NCBI RefSeq assembly: GCF_000003605.2
Contig: NW_003157031.1
Span: 1-32,822 of the forward strand
Length of the DNA stretch: 32,822 bases
Origin: Saccoglossus kowalevskii
Lineage: Eukaryota; Hemichordata; Enteropneusta; Harrimaniidae
Direction: 5' to 3'
Made by a program: the position numbers and the translations under genes. Positions within the stretch are counted from its first letter, which is position 1. Each line of letters begins with the position of its first letter. Below the pieces are notes generated by a model. It was not told where the DNA came from, did not search any database, and was given only the letters and a program-made list of their open reading frames with translations. Of the stretch, positions 1 to 9,172 are shown one piece after another.

Positions 1-66
1 TTCCTATGTATTTCGATTGTTTCAATATGTGTCACGAGTGTTAGGCAAACGCATCAAAGATAAACA

Positions 67-139
67 GGGCGTGTGGCGCAACGGATAACGCGTCTGACTA
101 CGGATCAGAAGATTCCAGGTTCGAATCCTGGCACCCTCA
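67..139 (+). tRNA. tRNA-Arg(ACG), acceptor mismatch
   Basis: 73 nt, anticodon ACG at loop CTACGGA. The 3' acceptor strand reads CACCCTC, so C4 faces C69, and the discriminator is A instead of G. A and B boxes are intact. It is followed by a type A spacer that lacks about 14 nt around ACGACTTTGCG. It is identical to the copy at 18624. Confidence 0.82.
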
Positions 140-432
140 GTATTATGGCACATGTATTCGTTTTCAAGTTATATATGTTTGTTTTCATCACAACATCAAC
201 TTTACGACTTTGCGATAAACATATGTCATATGAATCCCAAAATCTGTTGCATTTTCTCACATGTGTCATTGATGAACACCGGTGGGACCAATGAGCATGT
301 GAACATCTGCAGGTAAAATGAATTGGCTGGAGTTTCTGCCGTTCCAAAATTTTCATGTCTCAATATTGTCATCGATGAACGCAATTATGACCGACGACGA
401 CGGCCAAACAGTCAACGCAAACTATACTTCAA

Positions 433-452
433 AATTCTGAATATCCAGAATT
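433..452. other. Conserved spacer hairpin AATTCTG/CAGAATT (representative)
   Basis: AATTCTG and CAGAATT form a perfect 7-bp stem around AATATC. Nearly all spacers keep the stem while the loop varies (AATATC, CATATC or AGTATC). The function is unknown. Confidence 0.6.
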
Positions 453-457
453 CAATT

Positions 458-474
458 GACTTAACTTTTAAGTC
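458..474. other. Spacer hairpin GACTTAA/TTAAGTC (representative)
   Basis: A perfect 7-bp inverted repeat with a 3-nt loop, just after the previous hairpin. It exists only in spacers whose tail reads TTTTAAGTCATATG. Spacers with the tail TTTTAATTCCTATG have lost the right arm. Confidence 0.55.
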
Positions 475-537
475 ATATGTATTTCGATTGTTTCAATACG
501 TGTCACAAGTGTTAGGCAAACGTATCAAAGGAGAACA

Positions 538-610
538 GGGCGTGTGGCGCAACGGATAACGCGTCTGACTACGGATCAGAAGATTCCAGGTTCGAATCCT
601 GGCACGCTCG
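538..610 (+). tRNA. tRNA-Arg(ACG), exact consensus
   Basis: One of five exact-consensus copies. It folds as a full cloverleaf: acceptor GGGCGTG/CACGCTC with one G-U pair, anticodon stem TCTGA/TCAGA, loop CTACGGA (anticodon ACG), T stem CCAGG/CCTGG with loop TTCGAAT, discriminator G. It decodes CGU and, if A34 becomes inosine, CGC and CGA. A20 and C35, known arginyl-tRNA synthetase identity bases, are present. Type A spacer follows. Confidence 0.97.
575..594 (+). promoter_or_regulatory. B box region of the 538 tRNA (representative)
   Basis: GGTTCGAATCC within this span matches the Pol III B-box consensus GGTTCGANTCC. The matching A box, TGGCGCAACGG, begins at base 8 of the tRNA. The same pair occurs in most 73-nt copies, while the 42-nt halves and the first class of 80-nt copies lack a good B box. 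Confidence 0.85.
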
Positions 611-631
611 GTATTATGGCACGTGTATTAG

Positions 632-635
632 TTTT
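632..635 (+). terminator. Pol III T-run, first (representative)
   Basis: TTTT starts 22 nt after the tRNA 3' end, in the context TAGTTTTCAA. The same run follows most full-length copies. It is reduced to TTT after the copy at 3442 and removed by a small deletion after the copy at 26849. Confidence 0.7.
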
Positions 636-652
636 CAACTTATATATGTATG

Positions 653-656
653 TTTT
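653..656 (+). terminator. Pol III T-run, second (representative)
   Basis: A second TTTT about 43 nt after the tRNA, in TGTTTTCATC, is kept in most units and could act as a backup. Units with 5'-half tRNAs have lost both runs. Confidence 0.55.
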
Positions 657-1022
657 CATCACAACATCAACTTTACGACAGAGCAACTTACCTGCGATAA
701 ACATATGTCATATGAATCCCAAAATCTGTTGCATTTTCTCACATGTGTCATTGATGAACACCGGTGGGACCAATGAGCATGTGAACATCTGCAGGTAAAA
801 TGAATTGGCTGGAGTTTCTGCCGTTCCAAAATTTTCATGTCTCAATATTGTCATCGATGAACGCAATTATGACCGACGACCGTTACGGCCAAACAGTCAA
901 CGCCAACTATACTTCAAAATTCTGAATATCCAGAATTCAATTGACTTAACTTTTAAGTCATATGTATTTCGATTGTTTCAATACGTGTCACAAGTGTTAG
1001 GCAAACGCATCAAAGGAGAACA

Positions 1023-1091
1023 GGGCGTGTGGCGCAACGGATAACGCGTCTGACTACGGATCAGAAGATTCCAGGTTCGAATCCACGCTCG
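1023..1091 (+). pseudogene. tRNA-Arg pseudogene, 4-nt T-arm deletion
   Basis: 69 nt. The sequence is consensus through TTCGAATCC, then four bases (TGGC or equivalent) are missing before ACGCTCG. This removes most of the 3' T stem and the end of the acceptor strand. The B box survives, so transcription is possible but folding is not. Type B spacer follows. Confidence 0.85.
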
Positions 1092-1495
1092 GTATTATGG
1101 CACATGCTTTAGTTTTCAACTTATAAATGTTGTTTTCATCACAATATCAACTTTACGACAGAGCAACTCACTGCGATAAACATGTGTCAAATGAATCTTC
1201 AAATCTGTTTCATTTTCTCACACGTGTCATTGGTGAACACCGGAGGGACCTATGAGCATGTGAACATCTACAGATCAAACGAATCGGCTGGAGTTTCTGC
1301 GGTTCCAAAATTTGCATTTCTCAAAACTGTCGTCGATGAACGTTCTTGTGACCGATGAACGTTACGGCCAAACAGTCAACGCATACTATAATTCAAAATT
1401 CTGAATATCCAGAATTCAAATGACTTAACTTTTAATGCCTATGTATTTTGATTGTTTGAATACGTGTCACGAGTGTTAGGCAAAAAAAGCGAACA

Positions 1496-1575
1496 GAGCG
1501 TGTGGCGCAACGGATACCGCATCTGACTACGGATCAGAAGATTCCAGCTTCAAATCTCAAATCCTGGCACGCTCG
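1496..1575 (+). pseudogene. 80-nt tRNA-Arg variant, class L1
   Basis: A 7-nt tandem duplication (TCAAATC twice) enlarges the T loop, and G53C breaks the last T-stem pair. The B box becomes GCTTCAAATCT. G2A makes an A-U pair with base 71, so the acceptor is fully complementary. A22C and G26A are also present. It is identical to the copy at 27320. Type A spacer follows. Confidence 0.85.
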
Positions 1576-1987
1576 ATATTGTGGCACATGTATTAGTTTT
1601 CAAGTTATATATGTTTGTTTTCATCACAACATCAACTTTACGACAGAGCAACTCACCTGCGATAAACATATGTCATATGAATCCCAAAATCTGTTTCATT
1701 TTCTCACATGTGTCAATGATGAACACCGGTGGGACCGATGAGCATGTGAACATCTGCAGGTAAAATGAATTGGCAGGACTTTCTGCCGTTCCAAAATTTT
1801 CATGTCTCAATTCTGTCATCGATGAACGCAATTGTGACCGACGACCGTTACGACCAAACAGTCAACGTAAACTATACTTCAAAATTCTGAGTATCCAGAA
1901 TTCAATTGACTTAACTTTTCAGTCATATGTATTTCGATTGTTTCAATACGTGTCACGAGTGATAGGCAAACGCATCGACTTTGAACA

Positions 1988-2060
1988 GGGCGTGTGGCGC
2001 AACGGATAACGCGTCTGACTACGGATCAGAAGATTCCTGGTTCGAATCCTGGCACGCTCG
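1988..2060 (+). tRNA. tRNA-Arg(ACG), T-stem mismatch
   Basis: 73 nt, consensus except A51T, which puts T51 opposite T63 in the middle of the T stem. The B box is intact. The partner copy at 27812 has the same change. Type B spacer follows. Confidence 0.85.
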
Positions 2061-2471
2061 GTATTATGGCTCATGCATTAGTTTTCAAGTTATAAATGTT
2101 TGTTTTCATCACAACATCAACTTTACGACAGAGCAACTCACCTGCGATAAACATGTGTCATATGAATCCCCAAATCTGTTTCATTTTCTCACACGTGTCA
2201 TTGGTGAACACCGGAGGGACATATGAGCATGTGAACATCTACAGATCAAAGGAATCGGCTGGAGTTTCTGCGGTCCCAAAATTGCATTTCTCAAAACTGT
2301 CATCGATGAACGCTCTTGTGACCGACGAGCGTAACGGTCAAACAGTCAACGCATACTATAATTCAAAATTCTGAATATCCAGAATTCAAATGACTTAACT
2401 TTTAATTCCTATGTATTTTGATTGTTTCATTACGTGTTACGAGTAATAGACAAACGCATCAAACACGAATA
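2061..2471 (+). repeat. Type B spacer (representative)
   Basis: 411 bp. It differs from type A by TATAAATGTTTG instead of TATATATG, GAATCCCCAAATC, ACACCGGAGGG, CTACAGATCAAAGG (usually AAACG) and TTTCTCAAAACTG. The tail is TTTTAATTCCTATG without the second hairpin. No gene is seen in it. Confidence 0.85.
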
Positions 2472-2544
2472 GGGCGTGTGGCTCAACGGATAACGCGTCT
2501 GTCTACGGATCAGAAGATTCCAGGTTCGAATCCTGGCACGCTCG
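2472..2544 (+). tRNA. tRNA-Arg(ACG), D- and anticodon-stem mismatches
   Basis: 73 nt. G12T (D stem GCTC) and A31T (T31 facing T39) weaken two stems. The T arm and B box are intact, and the A box reads TGGCTCAACGG. A31T is shared with copies at 7328, 8782 and 9752. Type C spacer follows. Confidence 0.78.
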
Positions 2545-2956
2545 GTATTATGGCACATGTATTAGTTTTCAAGTTATATATGTTTGTTTTCATCACAACA
2601 TCAACTTTGCGACATAGCAACTCACCTGCGATAAACATGTGTCATATGAATTCCAAAATCTGTTTCATATTCTCAAACCTGCCATTGGTGAGCAACGGTG
2701 GGACCTCTGAGCATGTGAACATCTACAGATCAAACGAATCGGCTGGAGTTTCTGCGGTTCCAAAATTTGCATGTCTCAATACTGTCATCGATGAACGCTA
2801 TTGTGACCGACTTGCGTTACGGCCAATCAGTCAACGCATACTATACTTCAAAATTCTGCATATCCGGAATTCAATTGACTTAACGTTTAATTCCTATGTA
2901 TTTTGATTGTTTGAATACGTGTCACGAGTGTTAGGCAAACGCATCGAATTTGAACA
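2545..2956 (+). repeat. Type C spacer (representative)
   Basis: 412 bp. Its marks are GAATTCCAAAATC, CATATTCTCA, CTGCCATTGGTGAG, GGGACCTCTGAG and CGCTATTGTGACCGAC. The middle is CTACAGATC as in type B. All 42-nt tRNA halves are followed by this type or by a C-to-B hybrid. No gene is seen in it. Confidence 0.82.
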
Positions 2957-3029
2957 GGGCGTGTGGCGCAACGGATAACGCGTCTGACTACGGATCAGAA
3001 GATTGCAGGTTCGAATCCTGGCACGCTCG
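2957..3029 (+). tRNA. tRNA-Arg(ACG), G49 subfamily
   Basis: 73 nt, consensus except C49G, which places G49 opposite G65 at the T-stem end. The leader is CATCGAATTTGAACA. The same leader and change recur at 6843, 8297, 9267 and 12683. Type B spacer follows. Confidence 0.85.
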
Positions 3030-3441
3030 GTGTTATGGCTCATGCATTAGTTTTCAAGTTATAAATGTCTGTTTTCATCACAACATCAACTTTACGACAG
3101 AGCAACTCACCTGCGATAAACATGTGTCATATGAATCCCCAAATCTGTTTCATTTTCTCACACGTGTCATTGGTGAACACCGGAGGGACCTATGAGCATG
3201 TGAACATCTACAGATCAAACGAATCGGCTGGAGTTTCTGCGGTTCCAAAATTTGCATTTCTCAAAACTGTCGTCGATGAACGCTCTTGTGACCGACGAGC
3301 GATACGGTCAAACAGTCAACGCATACTATACTTCAAAATTCTGCATATCCAGAATTCAATTGACTTAACTTTTAAGTCATATGTATTTCGATTGTTTCAA
3401 TACGTGTCACGAGTGATAGGCAAACGCATCGACTTTGAACA

Positions 3442-3514
3442 GGACGTGTGGCGCAACGGATAACGCGTCTGACTACGGGTCAGAAGATTCCAGGTTCGAA
3501 TCCTGGCACGCTCG
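3442..3514 (+). tRNA. tRNA-Arg(ACG), A3 variant
   Basis: 73 nt. G3A gives A3 against C70 in the acceptor, and A38G changes the anticodon loop to CTACGGG. The first T-run downstream is only TTT. It is identical to the copy at 13168. Type D spacer follows. Confidence 0.8.
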
Positions 3515-3925
3515 GTATTATGGCTCATACATTAGTTTCAAGTTATATATGTATGTTTTCATCACAACATCACTTTACGACAGAGCAACTCACCTGCGAT
3601 AAAACATATGTCATGAGAATCCCAAAATCTGTTTCCTTTTCTCACCTGTGTCATTGATGAACACCAGTGGGACCGATGAGCATGTGAACATCTGCAGGTA
3701 AAATGAATTGGCTGGAGTTTCTGCGGTTCCAAAATGTTCATGTCTCAATACTGTCATCGATGAACGCAATTGTGACCGACGAGCGTTACGGCCAAACACT
3801 CAACGCATACTATAATTCAAAATTCTGAATATCCAGAATTCAATTGACTTAACTTTTAAGCCCTACGTACTTCGATTGTTTCAATACGTGTCACGAGTGT
3901 TAGGCAAACGCATCGAACATGAACA

Positions 3926-4005
3926 GGGCGTGTGGCGCAACGGATACCGCGTCTGACTACGGATCAGAAGATTCCAGGTTCAAATCCCAATTCCTGGCAC
4001 GCTCG
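3926..4005 (+). pseudogene. 80-nt tRNA-Arg variant, class L2
   Basis: The T arm reads CCAGG, a 14-nt loop, CCTGG. The 7 extra bases look like a diverged TCAAATC duplication (TCAAATC then CCAATTC). Unlike L1, the T stem is intact and GGTTCAAATCC still fits a B box. A22C is present. Type D spacer follows. Confidence 0.85.
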
Positions 4006-4417
4006 ATATTATCGCACATGTATTAGTTTTCAAGTTATATATGTATGTTTTCATCGCAACATCAACTTTACGACAGAGCAACTCACCTGCGATAAACATA
4101 TGTCATGAGAATCCCAAAATCTGTTTCATTTTCTCACCTGTGTCATTGATGAACACAAGTGGGACCGATGAGCATGTGAACATCTGCAGGTAAAATGAAT
4201 TGGCTGAAGTTTCTGCCGTTCCAAAATTGTCATGTCTCAATACTGTCATCGATGAACGCAATTGCGACCGACAAGCGTTTCGGCCAAACACTCAACGCAA
4301 ACTATACTTCAAAATTCTGAATATCCAGAATTCAATTGACTTAACTTTTAAATCAAATGTATTTTGATTGTTTCAATACGTATCACGACTGATAGGCAAA
4401 CGTATCAAAGGCGAACA
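4006..4417 (+). repeat. Type D spacer (representative)
   Basis: 412 bp. It is close to type A but has GTCATGAGAATCCC, CTCACCTGTGTC, ACACAAGTGGG or ACACCAGTGGG, and a TTTTAAATCAAATG or TTTTAAGCCCTACG tail. It follows most L2 variants and all ACA-anticodon copies. No gene is seen in it. Confidence 0.82.
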
Positions 4418-4490
4418 GGGCGTGTGGCGCAACGGATAACGCGTCTGACTACGGATCAGAAGATTCCAGGTTCGAATCCTGGTACGCTCG
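4418..4490 (+). tRNA. tRNA-Arg(ACG), near consensus
   Basis: 73 nt, one change, C66T, which leaves a G7-U66 wobble pair. All promoter boxes are intact and folding should be normal. Type B spacer follows, with a short 5' end (TATTATGCATTAG). Confidence 0.92.
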
Positions 4491-4895
4491 GTATTATGCA
4501 TTAGTTTTCAAGTTATAAATGTTTGTTTTCATCACAACATCAACTTTACGACAGAGCAACTCACCTGCGATAAACATGTGTCATATGAATCCCCAAATAT
4601 GTTTCATTTTCTCACACGTGTCATTGGTGAACACGGGAGGGACCTATGAGCATGTGAACATCTACAGATCAAACGAATCGGCTGGAGTTTCTGCGGTTCC
4701 AAAATTTGCATTTCTCAAAACTGTCATCGATGGACGCTCTTGTGACCGACGAGCGTTACTGTCAATCAGTCAACGCATACTATAATTCAAAATTCTGAAT
4801 ATCCAGAATTCAATTGACTTAACTTTTAAGTCATATGTATTTCGATTGTTTCAATACGTGTCACAAGTGTTAGGCAAACGCATCAAAGGCGAACA

Positions 4896-4968
4896 GGGCG
4901 TGTGGCGCAACGGATAACGCGTCTGACTACGGATCAGACGATTCCAGGTTCGAATCCTGGCACGCTCG
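4896..4968 (+). tRNA. tRNA-Arg(ACG), near consensus
   Basis: 73 nt, one change, A44C in the variable loop (TCAGACGATT), which should be harmless to folding. Type D spacer follows, with CTCAAATGCG replacing CTCACCTGCG. Confidence 0.93.
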
Positions 4969-5380
4969 GTATTATGGCACGTGTATTAGTTTTCAACTTA
5001 TATATGTATGTTTTCATCACAACATCAACTTTACGACAGAGCAACTCAAATGCGATAAACATATGTCATGAGAATCCCAAAATCTGTTTCCTTTTCTCAC
5101 CTGTGTCATTGATGAACACCAGTGGGACCGATGAGCATGTGAACATCTGCAGGTAAAATGAATTGGCTGGAGTTTCTGCGGTTCCAAAATGTTCATGTCT
5201 CAATACTGTCATCGATGAACGCAATTGTGACCGACGAGCGTTACGGCCAAACACTCAACGCATGCTATAATTCAAAATTCTGAATATTCAGAATTCAATT
5301 GACTTAACTTTTAAGCCCTACGTACTTCGATTGTTTCAATACGTGTCACGAGTGTTAGGCAAATGCATCGAACATGAACA

Positions 5381-5460
5381 GGGCGTGTGGCGCAACGGAT
5401 ACCGCGTCTGACTACGGATCAGAAGATTCCAGGTTCAAATCCCAATTCCTGGCACGCTCG
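5381..5460 (+). pseudogene. 80-nt tRNA-Arg variant, class L2
   Basis: Same sequence as the L2 copy at 3926, its partner in the 1455-bp duplication. Here the leader reads AAATGCATC instead of AAACGCATC. Type D spacer follows. Confidence 0.85.
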
Positions 5461-5872
5461 ATATTATCGCACATGTATTAGTTTTCAAGTTATATATGTA
5501 TGTTTTCATCGCAACATCAACTTTACGACAGAGCAACTCACCTGCGATAAACATATGTCATGAGAATCCCAAAATCTGTTTCATTTTCTCACCTGTGTCA
5601 TTGATGAACACAAGTGGGACTGATGAGCATGCGAACATCTGCAGGTAAAATGAATTGGCTGAAGTTTCTGCCGTTCCAATATTGTCATGTCTCAATACTG
5701 TCATCGATGAACGCAATTGCGACCGACAAGCGTTTCGGCCAAACACTCAACGCAAACTATACTTCAAAATTCTGAATATCCAGAATTCAATTGACTTAAC
5801 TTTTAAATCAAATGTATTTTGATTGTTTCAATACGTATCACGACTGATAGGCAAACGTATCAAAGGCAAACA

Positions 5873-5945
5873 GGGCGTGTGGCGCAACGGATAACGCGTC
5901 TGACTACGGATCAGAAGATTCCAGGTTCGAATCCTGGTACGCTCA
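5873..5945 (+). tRNA. tRNA-Arg(ACG), discriminator A
   Basis: 73 nt with C66T (wobble) and base 73 A instead of G. Everything else is consensus. It is the partner of the copy at 4418. Type B spacer follows. Confidence 0.9.
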
Positions 5946-6350
5946 GTATTATGCATTAGTTTTCAAGTTATAAATGTTTGTTTTCATCACAACATCAACT
6001 TTACGACAGAGCAACTCACCTGTGATAAACATGTGTCATATGAATCCCCAAATCTATTTCATTTTCTCACACGTGTCATTGGTGAACACCGGAGGGACCT
6101 ATGAGCATGTGAACATCTACAGATCAAACGAATCGGCTGGAGTTTCTGCGGTTCCAAAATTTGCATTTCTCAAAACTGTCATCGATGAATGCTCTTGTGA
6201 CCGACGAGCGTTACGGTCAAACAGTCAACGCATACTATAATTCAAAATTCTGAATATCCAGAATTCAAATGACTTAACTTTTAATTCCTATGTATTTTGA
6301 TTGTTTCAATACGTGTCACGAGAGTTTGGCAAACGCATCAAAGGCGAACA

Positions 6351-6430
6351 GGGCGTGTGGCGCAACGGATACCGCGTCTGGGTACGGATCAGAAGATTCC
6401 AGCTTCAAATCTCAAATCCTTGCACGCTCG
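6351..6430 (+). pseudogene. 80-nt tRNA-Arg variant, class L1, decayed
   Basis: L1 insertion and G53C, plus A31G and C32G at the anticodon stem-loop border (TCTGG GTACGGA) and G64T in the T stem. The anticodon triplet is still ACG. Type A spacer follows. Confidence 0.85.
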
Positions 6431-6748
6431 ATATTGTGGCACATGTATTAGTTTTCAAGTTATATATGTATGTTTTCATCACAACATCAACTTTACGACA
6501 GAGCAACTCACCTGCGATAAACATATGTCATATGAATCCCAAAATCTGTTTCATTTTCTCACATATGTCAATGATGAACACCGGTGAGACCGATGAGCAT
6601 GTGAACATCTGCAGGTAAAATGAATTGGCTGGAGTTTCTGCCTTTCCAAAATTTGCATGTCTCAATACTGTCATCGATGAACGCTATTGTGACCGACGAG
6701 CGTTACGGCCAAACAGTCAACGCATACTATACTTCAAAATTCTGCATA

Positions 6749-7393
6749 TCCAGAATTCAATTGACTTAACTTTTAAGTCATATGTATTTCGATTGTTTCA
6801 ATACGTGTCACGAGTGATAGGCAAACGCATCGAATTTGAACAGGGCGTGTGGCGCAACGGATAACGCGTCTGACTACGGATCAGAAGATTGCAGGTTCGA
6901 ATCCTGGCACGCTCGGTGTTATGGCTCATGCATTAGTTTTCAAGTTATAAATGTCTGTTTTAATGACAACATCAACTTTACGACAGAGCAACTCACCTGC
7001 GATAAACATGTGTCATATGAATCCCCAAATCTGTTTCATTTTCTCACACGTGTCATTGGTGAACACCGGAGGGACCTATGAGCATGTGAACATCTACAGA
7101 TCAAACGAATCGGCTGGAGTTTCTGCGGTTCCAAAATTTGCATTTCTTAAAACTGTCGTCGATGAACGCTCTTGTGACCGACGAGCGTTTCGGTCAAACA
7201 GTCAACGCATACTATACTTCAAAATTCTGCATATCCAGAATTCAATTGACTTAACTTTTAAGTCATATGTATTTCGATTGTTTCAATACGTGTCACGAGT
7301 GATAGGCAAACGCATCGACTTTGAACAGGGCGTGTGGCGCAACGGATAACGCGTCTGTCTACGGATCAGAAGATTCCAGGTTCGAATCCTGGC
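6749..7393 (+). repeat. Higher-order block (offset 2424 to 9173-9817)
   Basis: About 645 bp covering a G49 tRNA, a type B spacer and the next tRNA up to its acceptor end. It recurs five units downstream with one difference noted just before the second tRNA (CATCGACTTTG against CATCGTCTTTG). Confidence 0.8.
6843..6915 (+). tRNA. tRNA-Arg(ACG), G49 subfamily
   Basis: 73 nt, single change C49G. The type B spacer that follows has TTTTAATGACAAC in place of TTTTCATCACAAC, a marker shared only with the unit at 9267. Confidence 0.85.
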
Positions 7394-7400
7394 ACATTCG
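7328..7400 (+). tRNA. tRNA-Arg(ACG), decayed acceptor
   Basis: 73 nt. A31T mispairs the anticodon stem, and the 3' acceptor strand CACATTC gives C4 against A69 and a G3-U70 wobble. It is probably a poor tRNA, although both promoter boxes are intact. An A-to-C hybrid spacer follows. Confidence 0.7.
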
Positions 7401-7811
7401 GTATTATGGCACATGTATTCGTTTTCAAGTTATATATGTTTGTTTTCATCACAACATCAACTTTGCGTCATAGCAACTCACCTGCGATAAACATATGTCA
7501 TATGAATCCCAAAATCTGTTTCATATTCTCACACCTGCCATTGGTGAGCACCGGTGGGACCTCTGAGCATGTGAACATCTACAGATCAAACAAATCGGCT
7601 GGAGTTTCTGCGGTTCCAAAATTTGCATGTCTCAATACTGTCATCGATGAACGCTATTGTGACCGACTTGCGTTACGGCCAAACAGTCAACGCATACTAT
7701 ACTTCAAAATTCTGAATATCCAGAATTCAGTTGACTTAACTTTCAATTCCTATGTATTTTGATTGTTTCAATACGTGTCACGCGTGTTAGGCAACGCATC
7801 AAAGGCGAACA

Positions 7812-7884
7812 GGGCGTGTGGCGCAACGGATACCGCGTCTGACTACGGATCAGAAGATTCCAGGTTCGAATCCTGGCACGCTCG
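7812..7884 (+). tRNA. tRNA-Arg(ACG), C22
   Basis: 73 nt, only A22C, at a position unpaired even in the consensus (C13 against A22), so folding should be unchanged. A22C is the mark of the 80-nt classes, so this copy may be their intact relative or a recombinant. The spacer is a C-type start with a CTGCATGTAAAATG middle. Confidence 0.92.
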
Positions 7885-8296
7885 GTATTATGGCTCATGC
7901 ATTAGTTTTCAAGTTATAAATGTTTGTTTTCATCACAACATCAACTTTACGACAGAGCAACTCACCTGCGATAAACATGTGTCATATGAATTCCAAAATC
8001 TGTTTCATATTCTCACACCTGCCATTGGTGAGCACCGGTGGGACCTCTGAGCATGTGAACATCTGCATGTAAAATGAATTGGCTGGAGTTTCTGCCGTTC
8101 CAAAATTTTCATGTCTCAATTCTGTCATCGATGAACGCTCTTGTGACCGACGACCGTTACGACCAAACAGTCAACGTAAACTATACTTCAAAATTCTGAG
8201 TATCCAGAATTCAATTGACTTAACCTTTAAGTCATATGTATTTCGATTGTTTCAATACGTGTCACGAGTGATAGGCAAACGCATCGAATTTGAACA

Positions 8297-8369
8297 GGGC
8301 GTGTGGCGCAACGGATAACGCGTCTGACTACGGATCAGAAGATTGCAGGTTCGAATCCTTGCACGCTCG
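8297..8369 (+). tRNA. tRNA-Arg(ACG), G49 with second T-stem lesion
   Basis: 73 nt, C49G and G64T, so two of five T-stem pairs are lost (GCAGG against CCTTG). It is likely inactive in translation. Type B spacer follows. Confidence 0.72.
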
Positions 8370-8781
8370 GTGTTATGGCTCATGCATTAGTTTTCAAGTT
8401 ATAAATGTCTGTTTTCATCACAACATCAACTTTACGACAGAGCAACTCACCTGCGATAAACATGTGTCATATGAATCCCCAAATCTGTTTCATTTTCTCA
8501 CACGTGTCATTGGTGAACACCGGAGGGACCTATGAGCATGTGAACATCTACAGATCAAACGAATCGGCTGGAGTTTCTGCTGTTCCAAAATTTGCATTTC
8601 TCAAAACTGTCGTCGATGAACGCCCTTGTGACCGACGAGCGTTACGGTGAAACAGTCAACGCATACTATAATTCAAAATTCTGAATATCCAGAATTCAGT
8701 TGACTTAACTTTTAATTCCTATGTATTTTGATTGTTTCATTACGTGTTACGAGTAATAGACAAACGCATCAAACGCGAACA

Positions 8782-8854
8782 GGGCGTGTGGCGCAACGGA
8801 TAACGCGTCTGTCTACGGATCAGAAGATTCCAGGTTCGAATCCTGGCATGCTCG
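8782..8854 (+). tRNA. tRNA-Arg(ACG), T31 subfamily
   Basis: 73 nt, A31T (T31 against T39) and C68T (G5-U68 wobble). The leader TTACGAGTAATAGAC belongs to the family also seen before the 5'-half copies. A C-type spacer with CTGCATGTAAAATG follows. Confidence 0.82.
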
Positions 8855-9172
8855 GTATTATGGCACATGTATTCGTTTTCAAGTTATATATGTTTGTTTT
8901 CATCACAACATCAACTTTGCGTCATAGCAACTCACCTGCGATAAACATGTGTCATATGAATTCCAAAATCTGTTTCATATTCTCACACCTGCCATTGGTG
9001 AGCACCGGTGGGACCTCTGAGCATGTGAACATCTGCATGTAAAATGAATTGGCTGGAGTTTCTGCCGTTCCAAAATTTTCATGTCTCAATTCTGTCATCG
9101 ATGAACGCAATTGTGACCGACGACCGTTACGACCAAACAGTCAACGTAAACTATACTTCAAAATTCTGAGTA

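Larger units (their letters stand above)
611..1022 (+). repeat. Type A spacer (representative)
   Basis: 412 bp between two tRNAs. In order: T-run pair, a TATATATG stretch, CATATGTCATATG, ACACCGGTGGG, CTGCAGGTAAAATG, a 7-bp hairpin AATTCTG/CAGAATT, a second hairpin GACTTAA/TTAAGTC, then the conserved tRNA leader GTTAGGCAAACGCATC. No gene is seen in it. The same family follows the copies at 1496, 10237, 11706, 16191, 19790, 27320 and others. Confidence 0.85.
3605..4813 (+). repeat. Higher-order block, first copy (offset 1455)
   Basis: About 1.2 kb that recurs at 5060-6268 with few differences. It spans two tRNA loci (3926 and 4418) and parts of three spacers. The offset equals three units, so this is a local duplication on a trimer period. 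Confidence 0.85.
5060..6268 (+). repeat. Higher-order block, second copy (offset 1455)
   Basis: Near-identical repeat of 3605-4813. The few differences include G to A at the discriminator of the tRNA at 5873 and small spacer substitutions. Confidence 0.85.

Noticed and set aside
721-800. C/D box snoRNA, because TGATGA occurs in some spacers
   Set aside because: There is no well-placed CTGA box or terminal stem, and the motif is absent from many spacers.
780-860. Spliced-leader RNA gene based on CTGCAG-GTAAAATG
   Set aside because: No convincing Sm site or three-stem fold follows, and half of the spacers read CTACAGATCAAACG instead. It is kept only as a low-interest question.
1496-1575. Intron in the 80-nt tRNA copies
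   Set aside because: The extra 7 nt are in the T loop as a tandem duplication. Eukaryotic nuclear tRNA introns lie just after the anticodon.
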